NCBI GenBank assembly: GCA_963739005.1 | Contig: CAVTYQ010000008.1 | Span: 310,001 to 374,000 of the forward strand | DNA length: 64,000 bases | Origin: DASWJZ01 sp963739005 | GTDB taxonomy: Bacteria > Pseudomonadota > Alphaproteobacteria > Rhizobiales > Afifellaceae | Reading direction: 5' to 3' | Shown here: one piece after another, positions 37,234 to 46,096 of the stretch | How the letters are laid out: each line of letters begins with the position of its first letter | Position numbering within the stretch: position 1 is the first letter of the stretch | Position numbers and translations under genes: made by a program | Notes under the pieces: model-generated | What the model was told of the DNA's origin: nothing | Seen by the model: the letters and a program-made list of their open reading frames with translations, nothing else | Databases searched by the model: none

Positions 37234-37279
37234 GCATGATCTTGTTCGAAAACCGGTTCCCACGTCTCGGGATCATGCT
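37234..37279. repeat. Rhizobial intergenic palindromic repeat (GCATGATC...GATCATGC)
   Basis: The arms gcatgatc (37234-37241) and gatcatgc (37271-37278) enclose ttgttcgaaaaccggttccc acgtctcgg. The whole matches a repeat scattered widely in rhizobial genomes (catgatctt-ncgaaaaccggttcccac-tcgggatcatgc). It ends against the puuA stop codon and can form a hairpin in the puuA-puuB message, possibly lowering puuB expression or acting as a terminator. Confidence 0.65.
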
Positions 37280-38686
37280 CTAGACGCTGAGCAGCAGGTA
37301 TTCGCGCTCCCAGGCGCTGATCACACCCATGAAGGTCTCGTACTCGGTCTCCTTGATGGCGCGATAGGTGCGCACGAAGGTCGCGCCGAAGATCTCGACC
37401 AGTTCCGGTGTCGCCTCGAGCAGCCTGACGGCGTCGAGGATCGAGCGCGGCAGCGCGAAATTCGGGTCGCGGCTTGCCCCCTCGATCGCCTTGTCGGGCT
37501 GCAGCTCCTTGACCAGGCCGAGATAGCCGCAGGCAAGCGAGGCGGCGATCGCGAGATAGGGATTGGCGTCGGAGGAGGGGACGCGGTTCTCGACGCGGCG
37601 GTTCTCGCCATCGGAGAGCGGCACGCGCAGGCCGACCGTGCGATTGTCGAAGCCCCAGCGCACATTGATCGGCGCGCTCGTGTTCCTGACCAGGCGCCGG
37701 TAGGAGTTCACGTACGGCGCGAGCATGCACATGACGCGCGGCAGATAAGTCTGCATGCCGGCGACAAAGCTGAGGAAGTGCGGATCGAGCGCGTTGACGC
37801 CGCCATCCGCGAAGAGGTTGCGGCCGCTCTTCAGGTCAATGACGGAATGGTGGATGTGCATTGCCGAGCCGGGCTCGGTGGCGATGGGCTTCGCCATGAA
37901 CGTCGCGTACATCTTGTGGCGAAGCGCCGCCTCGCGGATCGTGCGCTTGAACAGGAACACCTGGTCGGCGAGCTCCACCGGACTGCCGTGGCGCAGATTG
38001 ATCTCCATCTGCGCCGTGCCGTCCTCGTGGTTCAGGGTGTCGATCTCCAGCCCCTGCGCTTCGGAGAAGCGGTAGATGTCGTCGAAGAGCTCCTCGAACT
38101 CGTTCACCGCCGTGATCGAATAGGCTTGGCGCGCGCGCTCCGGACGGCCGGAGCGGCCGACCGGCGGCTCGAGCGGATAGTCGGGATCGATGTTGGGCTT
38201 GACGAGATAGAACTCCATCTCCGGCGCGACGATGGGGCTCCATCCGCGGTTCGCGTAAAGCTGCACCACGCGCTTCAACACGTTGCGCGGCGCGATCTCG
38301 AACGGCGAGCCGTCCTTGTGGAAGGCATCGTGGATCACTTGCGCCGTCGGGTCGCTCGCCCAGGGAACGACCGCGAACGTCGAATAGTCGGGACGGAAGA
38401 TGAGATCGGAATCGGTCAGGCCTTCGATGAAGGCTTCCTCCTCTTCCGGATACTCGCCCGTGATGGTCTGGGTGAACATCGACGCCGGCAGCGTCATCGG
38501 ATTGCCGCCGAAGAATTTTTCCGTCGGCATCAGCTTACCGCGCGCCACGCCGGCTTGGTCGGGGATGATGCATTCGATGTCGTCAATGCGCCGGTCGCGG
38601 CACCACTGCCGGGCCGTCGCCCCATCCGCCACGCCACGCGTCAATTGCGGCCGTTCGTCCGCGAAAGTCTCTACAAGTGCGCTCAT
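37280..38686 (-). CDS. puuA: Gamma-glutamylputrescine synthetase (glutamine synthetase family)
   Basis: PuuA ligates glutamate to putrescine with ATP, the first step of polyamine breakdown. The 468-residue protein has the glutamine-synthetase fold: Glu ligands in APEMEFYLVKP and NHEDGTAQMEINLRHG, FMAKPIATEPGSAMHIHHS, NSYRRLV, NVRWGFDNRTVGLRVP and ENRVPSSDANPYLAIAASLA. The absence of the adenylylation-loop Tyr typical of GlnA, together with the length, places it among PuuA/GlnT-type relatives. Adjacent puuB supports the polyamine role. The efflux permease gene ends 54 bases upstream on the same strand; a separate promoter is likely. Confidence 0.88.
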   Translation of the reverse strand: MSALVETFADERPQLTRGVADGATARQWCRDRRIDDIECIIPDQAGVARGKLMPTEKFFGGNPMTLPASMFTQTITGEYPEEEEAFIEGLTDSDLIFRPDYSTFAVVPWASDPTAQVIHDAFHKDGSPFEIAPRNVLKRVVQLYANRGWSPIVAPEMEFYLVKPNIDPDYPLEPPVGRSGRPERARQAYSITAVNEFEELFDDIYRFSEAQGLEIDTLNHEDGTAQMEINLRHGSPVELADQVFLFKRTIREAALRHKMYATFMAKPIATEPGSAMHIHHSVIDLKSGRNLFADGGVNALDPHFLSFVAGMQTYLPRVMCMLAPYVNSYRRLVRNTSAPINVRWGFDNRTVGLRVPLSDGENRRVENRVPSSDANPYLAIAASLACGYLGLVKELQPDKAIEGASRDPNFALPRSILDAVRLLEATPELVEIFGATFVRTYRAIKETEYETFMGVISAWEREYLLLSV

Positions 38687-38740
38687 GGGCGATACTTAGC
38701 CGTTTTTGGGCCGTTCGCGAAGCTAGGCCGGCAAACCCCG

Positions 38741-39871
38741 TTAATCCAGGGTGCGGCGGAAGCGGAGAAGCGCGACGGTGCCGATCACAAGAAGGAACAG
38801 CGCCACCGGCCAAAGAAATGGCAGAACCTGCAGGGTGTCGTTGCCTTTCAGCATGATGCCGCGGACGGCGCGCAGGAAATGCGTCAGCGGCAGCACGTCG
38901 CCGACCGCCTGCGCCCAGACCGGCATGCCGCGGAAGGGGAACATGAAGCCGGAGAGCAGGATCGAAGGCAGGAAGAAGAAGAACGTCATCTGCATCGCCT
39001 GCAGCTGTGAGCGCGCCAGCGTCGAGAAGGTGTAGCCGAGCGTCACGTTGGCGGCGATGAAGAGGAGCACGGCGAAGAGCAAAAGCACGAGCGAACCCTC
39101 GAGCGGCACCGAGAACAGCGCATAGGCGGCGGTCAGAATGACGAGGACCTGCAAGAAGCCGATGCCGATATAGGGCACGATCTTGCCGATCATGATCTCC
39201 AGCGGCCGGAGCGGCATGGCGAGAAGGCTCTCCATGGTGCCGCGCTCGATCTCGCGCGTCAGCGCCAGCGCCGTCATCAACGTCGTCGTCAGAGTGAGGA
39301 TGGTGCCGATCAGACCCGGCACGATGTTGTAGGTGTTGACGGCTTCCGGATTGTAGAGGCGGTGGACGATGACCTCGGCGCCGCCCGCACTCGCCGCCTG
39401 CGCGGAGGGCCCATCGGAAGCCGCAGCGATTGCGCGGCGGACGATCTCCGGCATCGCCGCGATCGCGTTGGCGGACGCGGTCGGATCGGAGGCATCGGCC
39501 TCCACCACGATCTGGGCGTTGCGGCCGCGAACCAGATCCTTGTGGAAGTCGCGCGGCACGGTGACGGCGAAGGCGAGCGTGCCATCCGCCAGGCCTTCGC
39601 GCGCTTGCTCTTCGCTCAGAAGTCCGTCGATGCGGAAATAGCCGGAGGTCTGCATACCGGCGATGATGGCGCGCGAGACAGGTCCGGAATCGCCGATGAC
39701 GACGCCGGTCGGCAGATGCTTCGGATCGGTGTTGATGGCATAGCCGAACAGCACGAGCTGGAGGATCGGGATGCCGAGAATCATGGCGAAGGTCAGCCGG
39801 TCGCGCCGCATCTGGATGAACTCCTTCAGGAGCACGGCGCGAATGCGAAGCAATGTGGAAGGCGCGCTCAT
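38741..39871 (-). CDS. ABC-2 type export permease (YbhS/YbhR-like)
   Basis: The 376-residue permease has one N-terminal helix (LTFAMILGIPILQLVLFGYA), a periplasmic domain of about 150 residues, and five C-terminal helices with the ABC-2 motif REIERGTMESLLAMPLRPLEIMIGK. The MSAPSTLLRIRAVLLKEFIQ start is typical of the YbhR/YbhS group. It overlaps the ATPase gene by four bases. E. coli has two such permeases in the equivalent operon; only one is present here, so a homodimer is expected. Confidence 0.92.
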   Translation of the reverse strand: MSAPSTLLRIRAVLLKEFIQMRRDRLTFAMILGIPILQLVLFGYAINTDPKHLPTGVVIGDSGPVSRAIIAGMQTSGYFRIDGLLSEEQAREGLADGTLAFAVTVPRDFHKDLVRGRNAQIVVEADASDPTASANAIAAMPEIVRRAIAAASDGPSAQAASAGGAEVIVHRLYNPEAVNTYNIVPGLIGTILTLTTTLMTALALTREIERGTMESLLAMPLRPLEIMIGKIVPYIGIGFLQVLVILTAAYALFSVPLEGSLVLLLFAVLLFIAANVTLGYTFSTLARSQLQAMQMTFFFFLPSILLSGFMFPFRGMPVWAQAVGDVLPLTHFLRAVRGIMLKGNDTLQVLPFLWPVALFLLVIGTVALLRFRRTLD

Positions 39872-40803
39872 CTGCCGTTCGCGCCCACCTGCGCCTCGCT
39901 CATGAGGCGAATGAAGACGTCCTCCAGGGTGGTCTCGCCGGGCTCCACGTCGACCGGGTAGCGCTCGGCGACGGCGTTGACGCTCCTCGCCAACGCCGCA
40001 CGGTCGGAGCCGACCACGTGGATCGCCTGACCAAACGCCGCGATCTGCTCGACACCCGGCTCGCCTTCGAGCGCACGGCCGGCGCGCGCCGCCCCCTGGC
40101 CGGCGAGGACAAAGGTCTGAAGGCCGGAATGGGCGATGATCTCCGCCGCCGTTCCGCGCGCGACAATCGTGCCATAGGCGATATAGACGATGTGATGGCA
40201 GCGCTCCGCCTCGTCCATGTAGTGGGTGGAAACGAGCACGGTCAGGCCGTCCTCGGAGAGGCGGTGGATCTCATCCCAGAATTCGCGGCGCGCCTTCGGG
40301 TCGACGCCTGCCGTCGGCTCGTCGAGCAAGAGAAGCTTCGGCTTGTGCATGATGCAGGCGGCAAGCGCCAGGCGCTGCTTCCAACCGCCGGAGAGCGTGC
40401 CGGCAAGCTGGCGCTGGCGGCCCTTCAGGCCAAGCCCGTCGAGCGTCTCGTCCACGGTGCGGGCGAGCTCGGGGACGGCGTAGAGACGCCCGACGAACTC
40501 GAGGTTCTCGCGGATCGTCAGGTCTTCGTAGAGCGAGAAGCGCTGCGTCATGTAGCCGACCTCGCGCTTGATCGCCTCCGCCTCGCGCACGATGTCGTGG
40601 CCAAGACACGTCCCCTCGCCGCCCGACGGGCGAAGCAGACCGCAGATCATGCGGATCGTCGTCGTCTTGCCGGAGCCGTTCGGGCCGAGGAAGCCGACTA
40701 TTTCGCCCTCCGAGACCTTCAGGTCGACATCCTTGACCGCGACCTTGTCGCCGAAGCGCTTGGTCAGGCCGTGGACGTCGATGACGGTCGCTTCGCCGTT
40801 CAT
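39868..40803 (-). CDS. ABC exporter ATP-binding protein (YbhF-like)
   Basis: The 311-residue ATPase has one nucleotide-binding domain: Walker A GPNGSGKTTTIR, Q-loop YMTQRFSLYEDLT, signature LSGGWKQRLALAA, Walker B LLLLDEPTAGVDP and the H-loop STHYMDEAERC. The C-terminal 80 residues are a regulatory-type extension ending in the LEDVFIRLM motif common to drug-export ATPases. E. coli YbhF is a fused double ATPase, whereas this is a half-size version. The ATG at 40803 overlaps the HlyD gene by four bases; a longer upstream frame is not coding. Confidence 0.92.
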   Translation of the reverse strand: MNGEATVIDVHGLTKRFGDKVAVKDVDLKVSEGEIVGFLGPNGSGKTTTIRMICGLLRPSGGEGTCLGHDIVREAEAIKREVGYMTQRFSLYEDLTIRENLEFVGRLYAVPELARTVDETLDGLGLKGRQRQLAGTLSGGWKQRLALAACIMHKPKLLLLDEPTAGVDPKARREFWDEIHRLSEDGLTVLVSTHYMDEAERCHHIVYIAYGTIVARGTAAEIIAHSGLQTFVLAGQGAARAGRALEGEPGVEQIAAFGQAIHVVGSDRAALARSVNAVAERYPVDVEPGETTLEDVFIRLMSEAQVGANGR

Positions 40804-41756
40804 TGCGCCCCTCGCAAAGACGGCGTGACGTCGACCGGCTGGCCGAGCGGCAGCCGCGCCGATTCCCCCGAGAGCCGGGCCTCGGCGCGGAACATGAGCT
40901 TGCTGCGATTCTCGCGACTGAAGATGACGGGCGGCGTGTATTCCGCCTCCGACCCGAGGTAGCTCAGCTCCGCGGTGAGACCCGCGGCGCACCCGTCGCA
41001 CGCGACCGAGACGTTGCTGCCCATCATGAGCGCCGGCCGCGCCGCCTCCGGCACGTAGAAGATCACCTTGCGCTTGTCGGCCGGCAGGAGCTGGAGCACG
41101 GCCGCGCCCACCGTCGCCACCTCGCCTGCCTCGTAGTAGGTGTCCTCGATGCGGCCGGCGACGGGCGCATCGACCACGTATTTCGTCAATCGCGTTCGCG
41201 CCTGATCGAGCGCGGCGCGCGAGGCGTCGACGGCGCGCTCCCCGGCGTCGATCTCCGGCGTACGAGCAGGCATCGCGGCGACGTCGCGCTGCCGGCGCGC
41301 AGCGGTCACACGCGCCTCGGCGACGGTGATCGACTCGCGCGCCTGATCGAGCTGCGCCTCGGAGACGACCTTGCTGTCGAAGAGCGCCTTCTGCCGCTCG
41401 AAATCGCGACGCGCCTTGTTGAGCGCCGCTTCGGCCTCGGCGATTTGCGCTTCAAGCACAGCGATCTCGGGCGGGCGCTGACCCTCCTTGAGATTGGCGA
41501 GTTGCGCCTGCGCGCGCGCCAGCTCCGCGTCGGCCTGCGCGACGGCGGCGGTCGCCTCCGTGTCGTCGATCTTGAAGAGGAGGTCGCCGGCCTTGACTTC
41601 GCCGCCGCGGCGAACGGCAAGCTCGACGATGCGGCCGGAGACCTCCGGCGCGACGTCGACGAAGTCACCCTCGACGTAGCCCTGGAAGGTGGAGCCGCTC
41701 GGATCGCCGCCGCAGGCGGCAAGGGCGAGCACGAGAAGAAGAGCAAGCCGTCTCAC
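40800..41756 (-). CDS. HlyD-family membrane fusion lipoprotein (YbhG-like)
   Basis: The 318-residue periplasmic adaptor has a lipobox LAAC (Cys15) after a short hydrophobic stretch. Next are a lipoyl/barrel-sandwich half (GYVEGDFVDVAPEVSGRIVE), a long coiled-coil hairpin (about 70-190), the second lipoyl half (YVVDAPVAGRIEDTYYEAGE) and a beta-barrel. It links the ABC permease to an outer-membrane channel. It overlaps the cecR stop by four bases, so the whole cluster is translationally coupled. Confidence 0.92.
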   Translation of the reverse strand: MRRLALLLVLALAACGGDPSGSTFQGYVEGDFVDVAPEVSGRIVELAVRRGGEVKAGDLLFKIDDTEATAAVAQADAELARAQAQLANLKEGQRPPEIAVLEAQIAEAEAALNKARRDFERQKALFDSKVVSEAQLDQARESITVAEARVTAARRQRDVAAMPARTPEIDAGERAVDASRAALDQARTRLTKYVVDAPVAGRIEDTYYEAGEVATVGAAVLQLLPADKRKVIFYVPEAARPALMMGSNVSVACDGCAAGLTAELSYLGSEAEYTPPVIFSRENRSKLMFRAEARLSGESARLPLGQPVDVTPSLRGAQ

Positions 41757-42448
41757 GGCCGGTCCTCCCGCACAGCGGCGACCATCGCGCGAACGTTCTT
41801 CCTTATGTCGGCCTTGATGCGATCGAGCAGGGCAGCATCGTAGCGTTCGCGGCCGAGCCGGCGGAGGATCGCGGGCTCGGCGATGCGGAAGACGAGCACC
41901 TGGCCGAAGACCATGAAGACGCGCAGCTTGCTGTCCTCCGTGTTCGGATCGCAGCCGGCCGCCATTGCGAAGAGGCGCGTCGCCATTCCGTGAAACTCCG
42001 AAAGCATGGCGAAGAGCACCTCGAACGCGGAGGTCGGCTGCATCTGCTCGCGGATGACGAAGCGGGCGACGCGGCGCATCTCTTCGGGCCCGACGATGAC
42101 GTCGACGAAGGTGGTGAAGAGCTCTTCGAGGACATGCAGCGCGCGCTCCGGATCGCTCGGCAGCGTGGCGACGAGCGGTCCGATGCGGCTGCGGACGCGG
42201 CCGCCGATGGCGCCGATCACCGTCTCCGCAACGGCGCGATAAAGTTCTTCCTTGCCGCCGAAATGGTAGGAGATCGCGGCGACGTTGACCTTCGACCGCG
42301 CGGCGATATCGCGCACGGTCGTGCCCGTCAGGCCGCGCTCACCGAAGAGATCGAGCGCGCCTTCGAGGATGCGCTCGCGCGTGGGATCTCCAGGTTTCTC
42401 TGTTTTCTCAAGCACTTGTGTCTGCCTCGACCGGAACGAGGGAGACAC
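41753..42448 (-). CDS. TetR-family repressor, CecR/YbiH-like
   Basis: The 231-residue regulator has a TetR helix-turn-helix (TRERILEGALDLFGERGLTG, RDIAARSKVNVAAISYHFGG) and a C-terminal ligand domain like that of CecR (DUF1956: MRRVARFVIREQMQPTSAFE). In E. coli CecR controls the neighbouring ybhG-type efflux genes, and here it is the first gene of the same kind of operon. Two AAAC-N4-GTTT palindromes lie 14-38 bases before its start, so autorepression of the whole operon is likely. Confidence 0.9.
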   Translation of the reverse strand: MSPSFRSRQTQVLEKTEKPGDPTRERILEGALDLFGERGLTGTTVRDIAARSKVNVAAISYHFGGKEELYRAVAETVIGAIGGRVRSRIGPLVATLPSDPERALHVLEELFTTFVDVIVGPEEMRRVARFVIREQMQPTSAFEVLFAMLSEFHGMATRLFAMAAGCDPNTEDSKLRVFMVFGQVLVFRIAEPAILRRLGRERYDAALLDRIKADIRKNVRAMVAAVREDRP

Positions 42449-42461
42449 GTAGCATGCTCAA

Positions 42462-42486
42462 ACGTATGTTTCAAACAGATGTTTTG
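42462..42486. promoter_or_regulatory. Tandem palindromic operator for the TetR-type repressor
   Basis: Two 12-bp palindromes of the form AAAC-N4-GTTT, aaacgtatgttt (42462-42473) and aaacagatgttt (42475-42486), are separated by one base, giving a 13-base period. They sit just upstream of the regulator gene in an otherwise GC-rich gap. This is the size and symmetry of TetR-family operators. The assignment is inferred from position and symmetry. Confidence 0.65.
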
Positions 42487-42564
42487 ACGCAGTTAATGGA
42501 TCGTCTCCGGGGCCGATTCGGCCCCCGACGGCTCGGTCGGTCGATGAAGACTGTAGCGTGCCGG

Positions 42565-44310
42565 TCAGACGCCGATCACGCCCTCCGCCGCGAGCTTTTC
42601 CATCTCCTCGCGCGTGCGCGGCTTCGCGGGGAGCGCGAAGCTCAGGAAGAAGATCACCACTAGCGCCCCAAGCTGGAAGAGCAGCGTGCCCTCCATGGTG
42701 CGGGTGAAGTTCCGCTGATTGGCCTCAACGCCGCGCTTCTCCAGCGCTGCGCGGACCGCATTGACCGATTGCGGATCGGCGGACTCGTTCTTGGCGAGCG
42801 CGGCCTCGCCCCGCTGGCAGCTGTCAGGCATCGCCGCGAGGTCCTTCGCGTTGGAGCGGTCGATGAAGCAGGTCTCGAAGTTGGCGGTCACCTTCGGCAG
42901 TTGCGACGGGGGCACGCCGATCTCCGTCAGATCGGCCGAGAGATCCGCGCGTACGCTCTCCACGCTCACTTGCGCCTGGTTACCGAGCAGCCCGAAGAAG
43001 ATCACGCCGACGATGGCGACACCGATCGCGCCGCCGATCTGCTGCGTCGTGTTGACGACGCCCGACGCGGAGCCTGCATCGTTGATCGGCACCTCGGCGA
43101 GGATGAAGGAATAGATCGGCGCGACCACGCAGCCCATGCCGAGACCGGAGACGAGCAGCGCGGGGATGAACTCCCACGGCGTCACCTCGCTGCCGAAGTG
43201 GTGGATCGTGTAGAGGAACAGCGCGTAGCCCGCGCCCATCACCAGCGGACCGGCGGAGATGATCTTGCGGCCGAAACGCGGCACCAGCACCGGACCGGAC
43301 ATGCCCGCCGCGAGGCTCACGCCGAGCGAGAAGGGGATGCCGGTCAGGCCCGCCTTCAGGATCGAATAGCCGAGCCCGATCTGCAGGTAGATCGTGAAGA
43401 TGAAGAAGAAGCCGAAGATCACCGAGAAGAAACACAGGCTGAGGATCACGCCCGCCACAAAGGAGCGGCGGCGGAAGAGCCCCGGCACGACGAGCGGCGA
43501 GGCGTCGTGCCTGTCCTTCCAGACCTGCGTGAAGGCGAAGAACACGAAGACCGGGATCGAGACGATCATCGAGGCGATGACCCAGGCCGGCCAGTCGAGC
43601 TGGCGCCCTTGGATGAGCGGGAACATCAGCATCAGCGTCGCGACGAGCACAACGCCGACGCCGACGAGATCGAGCTTCAACGGGTGCGGAGACTTCGCGT
43701 CCGGCAGGAAGATCCAGGCAAGGATCATGGCGCCGATCCCGACCGGGATGTTGACGAGGAAGATGGTGCGCCAGCCGAGGTCCCAGACGTTGCCGGTGAT
43801 GAGAAGCGCGCCGATGATCGGGCCAAGCACCGTCGCGATGCCTGCGATGCCGCCATAGAGGGCGGAGATTCCCTGCCGCTCCTTCGTCGTCGTGTACATG
43901 ATCTGGATGTTGGAAAGAATCTGCGGAACCATCAGCGCCGCCATCACACCCTGCAGGAGGCGCGCGGCGATCAGCATCTCCGTCGACGTGGCGAGACCCG
44001 ACAGCGTCGAGGCGACAGTGAAGCCGGCCACGCCGATCAGGAACATCTTCTTGTAGCCGATGATGTCGCCGAGCCGGCCGCCGGTAATGAGGAAGAGCGC
44101 GAAGGCGAGCTGATAGCCGGCAATGATCCACTGGATGCCGGAATAGCTGGCATCGAGGCTCGTGCGGATCGACGGGATCGCGACGTTGACGATCGTCGAA
44201 TCCAGGATGTCCATGAAGAATGCAAGGAGGACGACGAGGGTCGCGATCGTGCGGCCCCGACCGGTCAGGCCCGCCACCCCGGAAGGCGCAGTCAATTCCA
44301 TTGCCGACAT
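42565..44310 (-). CDS. DHA2-type MFS multidrug transporter (EmrB-like)
   Basis: The 581-residue inner-membrane protein has 14 predicted helices. MDILDSTIVNVAIPSI (helix 1 motif D1), GGRLGDIIGYKKMFLIG (motif A) and RLLQGVMAALMVPQIL are standard for proton-driven drug exporters. A long periplasmic loop near residues 480-550 (FETCFIDRSNAKDLAAMPDS, with Cys pair) precedes the last helix. The ATG at 44310 has aagga six bases upstream; in-frame extension to 44418 is unlikely. It is 116 bases upstream of the TetR gene on the same strand. Confidence 0.92.
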   Translation of the reverse strand: MSAMELTAPSGVAGLTGRGRTIATLVVLLAFFMDILDSTIVNVAIPSIRTSLDASYSGIQWIIAGYQLAFALFLITGGRLGDIIGYKKMFLIGVAGFTVASTLSGLATSTEMLIAARLLQGVMAALMVPQILSNIQIMYTTTKERQGISALYGGIAGIATVLGPIIGALLITGNVWDLGWRTIFLVNIPVGIGAMILAWIFLPDAKSPHPLKLDLVGVGVVLVATLMLMFPLIQGRQLDWPAWVIASMIVSIPVFVFFAFTQVWKDRHDASPLVVPGLFRRRSFVAGVILSLCFFSVIFGFFFIFTIYLQIGLGYSILKAGLTGIPFSLGVSLAAGMSGPVLVPRFGRKIISAGPLVMGAGYALFLYTIHHFGSEVTPWEFIPALLVSGLGMGCVVAPIYSFILAEVPINDAGSASGVVNTTQQIGGAIGVAIVGVIFFGLLGNQAQVSVESVRADLSADLTEIGVPPSQLPKVTANFETCFIDRSNAKDLAAMPDSCQRGEAALAKNESADPQSVNAVRAALEKRGVEANQRNFTRTMEGTLLFQLGALVVIFFLSFALPAKPRTREEMEKLAAEGVIGV

Positions 44311-44555
44311 CGAAATCCTTTGTCGTTTTCCATGGAGAGCGGCACCCGCTATCGCGGCGCGCATCTGTCCGCAAGCGTGTTGCGGGTCTGCACCGGCAGC
44401 ATGAACGGGGTGCGACAACCTGCAAAAGCAGGGAACTAGGGCATTTTCGCGACCGCGCGCGCGGGCGCGCCAATGCCGCCGGGCAAGGCAAACGGCGCGT
44501 TACGAGGCGCGTTGGCCCTGCCGGCGGCGGCCTGGTCGAGATGTGGCGCGATGTC

Positions 44556-44786
44556 TCAGCGCTGCTTGACGACGATCGGGACGAGCAAATCGCCCCAATA
44601 GCCGCCTTCCGCGTGATGGCGCGCGGTCCGCTGCAACTCGACCGAGAGCCCGGCGTCCACGCAGCGCATGACCGACTGGTTCATGCGGTGGAGATCGTTG
44701 CCGAGCGAGCGGAGCGCGCTCGTCTGCGTGTCCGACATGGTGACGGTCTGCTCCTCGGCGCGTTCCTTGACCCTTGTCTTGATCAT
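44556..44786 (-). CDS. Small protein downstream of aceA, 76 residues
   Basis: The ATG at 44786 is preceded by aaggag seven bases upstream and lies 11 bases after the isocitrate lyase stop, so it is read from the same message. The product is charged and helical (MIKTRVKERAEEQTVTMSD, SALRSLGNDLHRMNQSVMRC) with a HHAEGGYWGDLLVPI segment near the end. No signal peptide or membrane helix is seen. I recognise no family. Close coupling to aceA suggests a role in glyoxylate metabolism or its control, by inference only. Confidence 0.6.
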   Translation of the reverse strand: MIKTRVKERAEEQTVTMSDTQTSALRSLGNDLHRMNQSVMRCVDAGLSVELQRTARHHAEGGYWGDLLVPIVVKQR

Positions 44787-44797
44787 GGTCGTCTCCT

Positions 44798-46096
44798 TCA
44801 TGCCGCGTGAAGCGCGGGGCTGCGTTTCTCGAACTGGGCGGCTTCCGTCGATTCGGCCATGGCCGTCGTTGACGTGCGGCCGCCGGAAATCGTCATCGAC
44901 ACGGCGTCGAAATAGGACGTGCCGACCTCGCGCTGGTGGCGCGTCGCCGTGTAGCCGTCCGCCTCCGAGGCGAACTCCGCTTCCTGCAGCTCCGAATAGG
45001 CGGCCATCTGGCGCTCGCGATAGCCGCGGGCGAGTTCGAACATGCCGTGGTTCAGCTGATGGAAGCCGGCGAGCGTGATGAACTGGAAGCGATAGCCCAT
45101 GGCGCCGAGTTCTCGCTGGAACCTGGCGATCGTCGCATCGTCGAGATGCTTCTTCCAATTGAAGCTCGGCGAGCAATTGTAGGCGAGCATCTTGCCGGGG
45201 AAGTCCCGGTGGACGCCCTCGGCGAAGCGGCGCGCCTGCTCGAGATCCGGCTTCGAGGTCTCGCACCAGATCAAATCGGCATAGGGCGCATAGGCCTTGG
45301 CGCGCGCAATGCAGGGCTCAATCCCGTTCTTCACCCAGTAGAAGCCCTCGGCCGTGCGCTCCGCCGGGATGATGAACTCCTGGTCGCGCTCGTCGACGTC
45401 GGAGGTGATGAGCTTGGCGGCTTCCGCGTCGGTGCGCGCGATGACGAGCGTCGAGACGCCCATCACGTCGGCGGCAAGGCGCGCCGCGACGAGATTCCGG
45501 ATGTGCGCGGCGGTCGGGATCAAGACCTTGCCGCCCATGTGGCCGCACTTCTTTTCCGAAGCGAGCTGGTCTTCGAGATGCACGCCCGCGGCGCCCGCCT
45601 CGATATAGGCCTTCATGATCTCGAAGACGTTGAGCGGGCCGCCGAAGCCGGCCTCCGCGTCGGCGACGATCGGCGCGAACCAGGTCTCGACCGAGCGCTT
45701 CCCCTCCATCGTCTCGATCTGATCGGCGCGCTGCAGCGTGCGATTGATCTTCCTGACGAGCTCCGGCCCGGAATTCGCCGGGTAGAGCGACTGGTCGGGG
45801 TACATCGCGCCCGCCGTGTTGGCGTCGGCCGCGACCTGCCAGCCGGAGAGATAGATCGCCTTCAAGCCGGCGCGCACCATCTGCATGGCCTGATTGCCGG
45901 AGAGCGCGCCGAGCGCATTGACGAAGGGCTCTTCGTTCAGAAGCAGCCACAGGCGGTCGGCGGCATGCTCGGCCAGCGAATGGCGGATCGGCAGCGAGCC
46001 GCGCAGCCGCGCCGCGTCTTCCGGCGTATAGGGCCGCTCGATCCCGTCGAACCTTTTCGGCGGCGCACCGGGCACCAGCTTGGCAATCGTGGTCAT
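44798..46096 (-). CDS. aceA: Isocitrate lyase
   Basis: AceA splits isocitrate into succinate and glyoxylate, the first step of the glyoxylate shunt, needed for growth on acetate and fatty acids. The 432-residue TIM-barrel enzyme carries the catalytic loop KKCGHMGGK with the active-site Cys, QVAADANTAGAMYPDQSLYP, DAEAGFGGPLNVFE, WCETSKPD and YNCSPSFNWKK. The length fits bacterial enzymes. The ATG at 46096 has gagag upstream. It is transcribed away from the ScfR-like regulator 158 bases away, which probably controls it. Malate synthase is not in the window. Confidence 0.97.
   Translation of the reverse strand: MTTIAKLVPGAPPKRFDGIERPYTPEDAARLRGSLPIRHSLAEHAADRLWLLLNEEPFVNALGALSGNQAMQMVRAGLKAIYLSGWQVAADANTAGAMYPDQSLYPANSGPELVRKINRTLQRADQIETMEGKRSVETWFAPIVADAEAGFGGPLNVFEIMKAYIEAGAAGVHLEDQLASEKKCGHMGGKVLIPTAAHIRNLVAARLAADVMGVSTLVIARTDAEAAKLITSDVDERDQEFIIPAERTAEGFYWVKNGIEPCIARAKAYAPYADLIWCETSKPDLEQARRFAEGVHRDFPGKMLAYNCSPSFNWKKHLDDATIARFQRELGAMGYRFQFITLAGFHQLNHGMFELARGYRERQMAAYSELQEAEFASEADGYTATRHQREVGTSYFDAVSMTISGGRTSTTAMAESTEAAQFEKRSPALHAA

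Noticed and set aside
42769..44439. 556-codon frame opposite the MFS transporter
   Set aside because: Composition is almost entirely Asp, His, Arg and Glu, a shadow of the transporter's hydrophobic codons. No ribosome site or motif.
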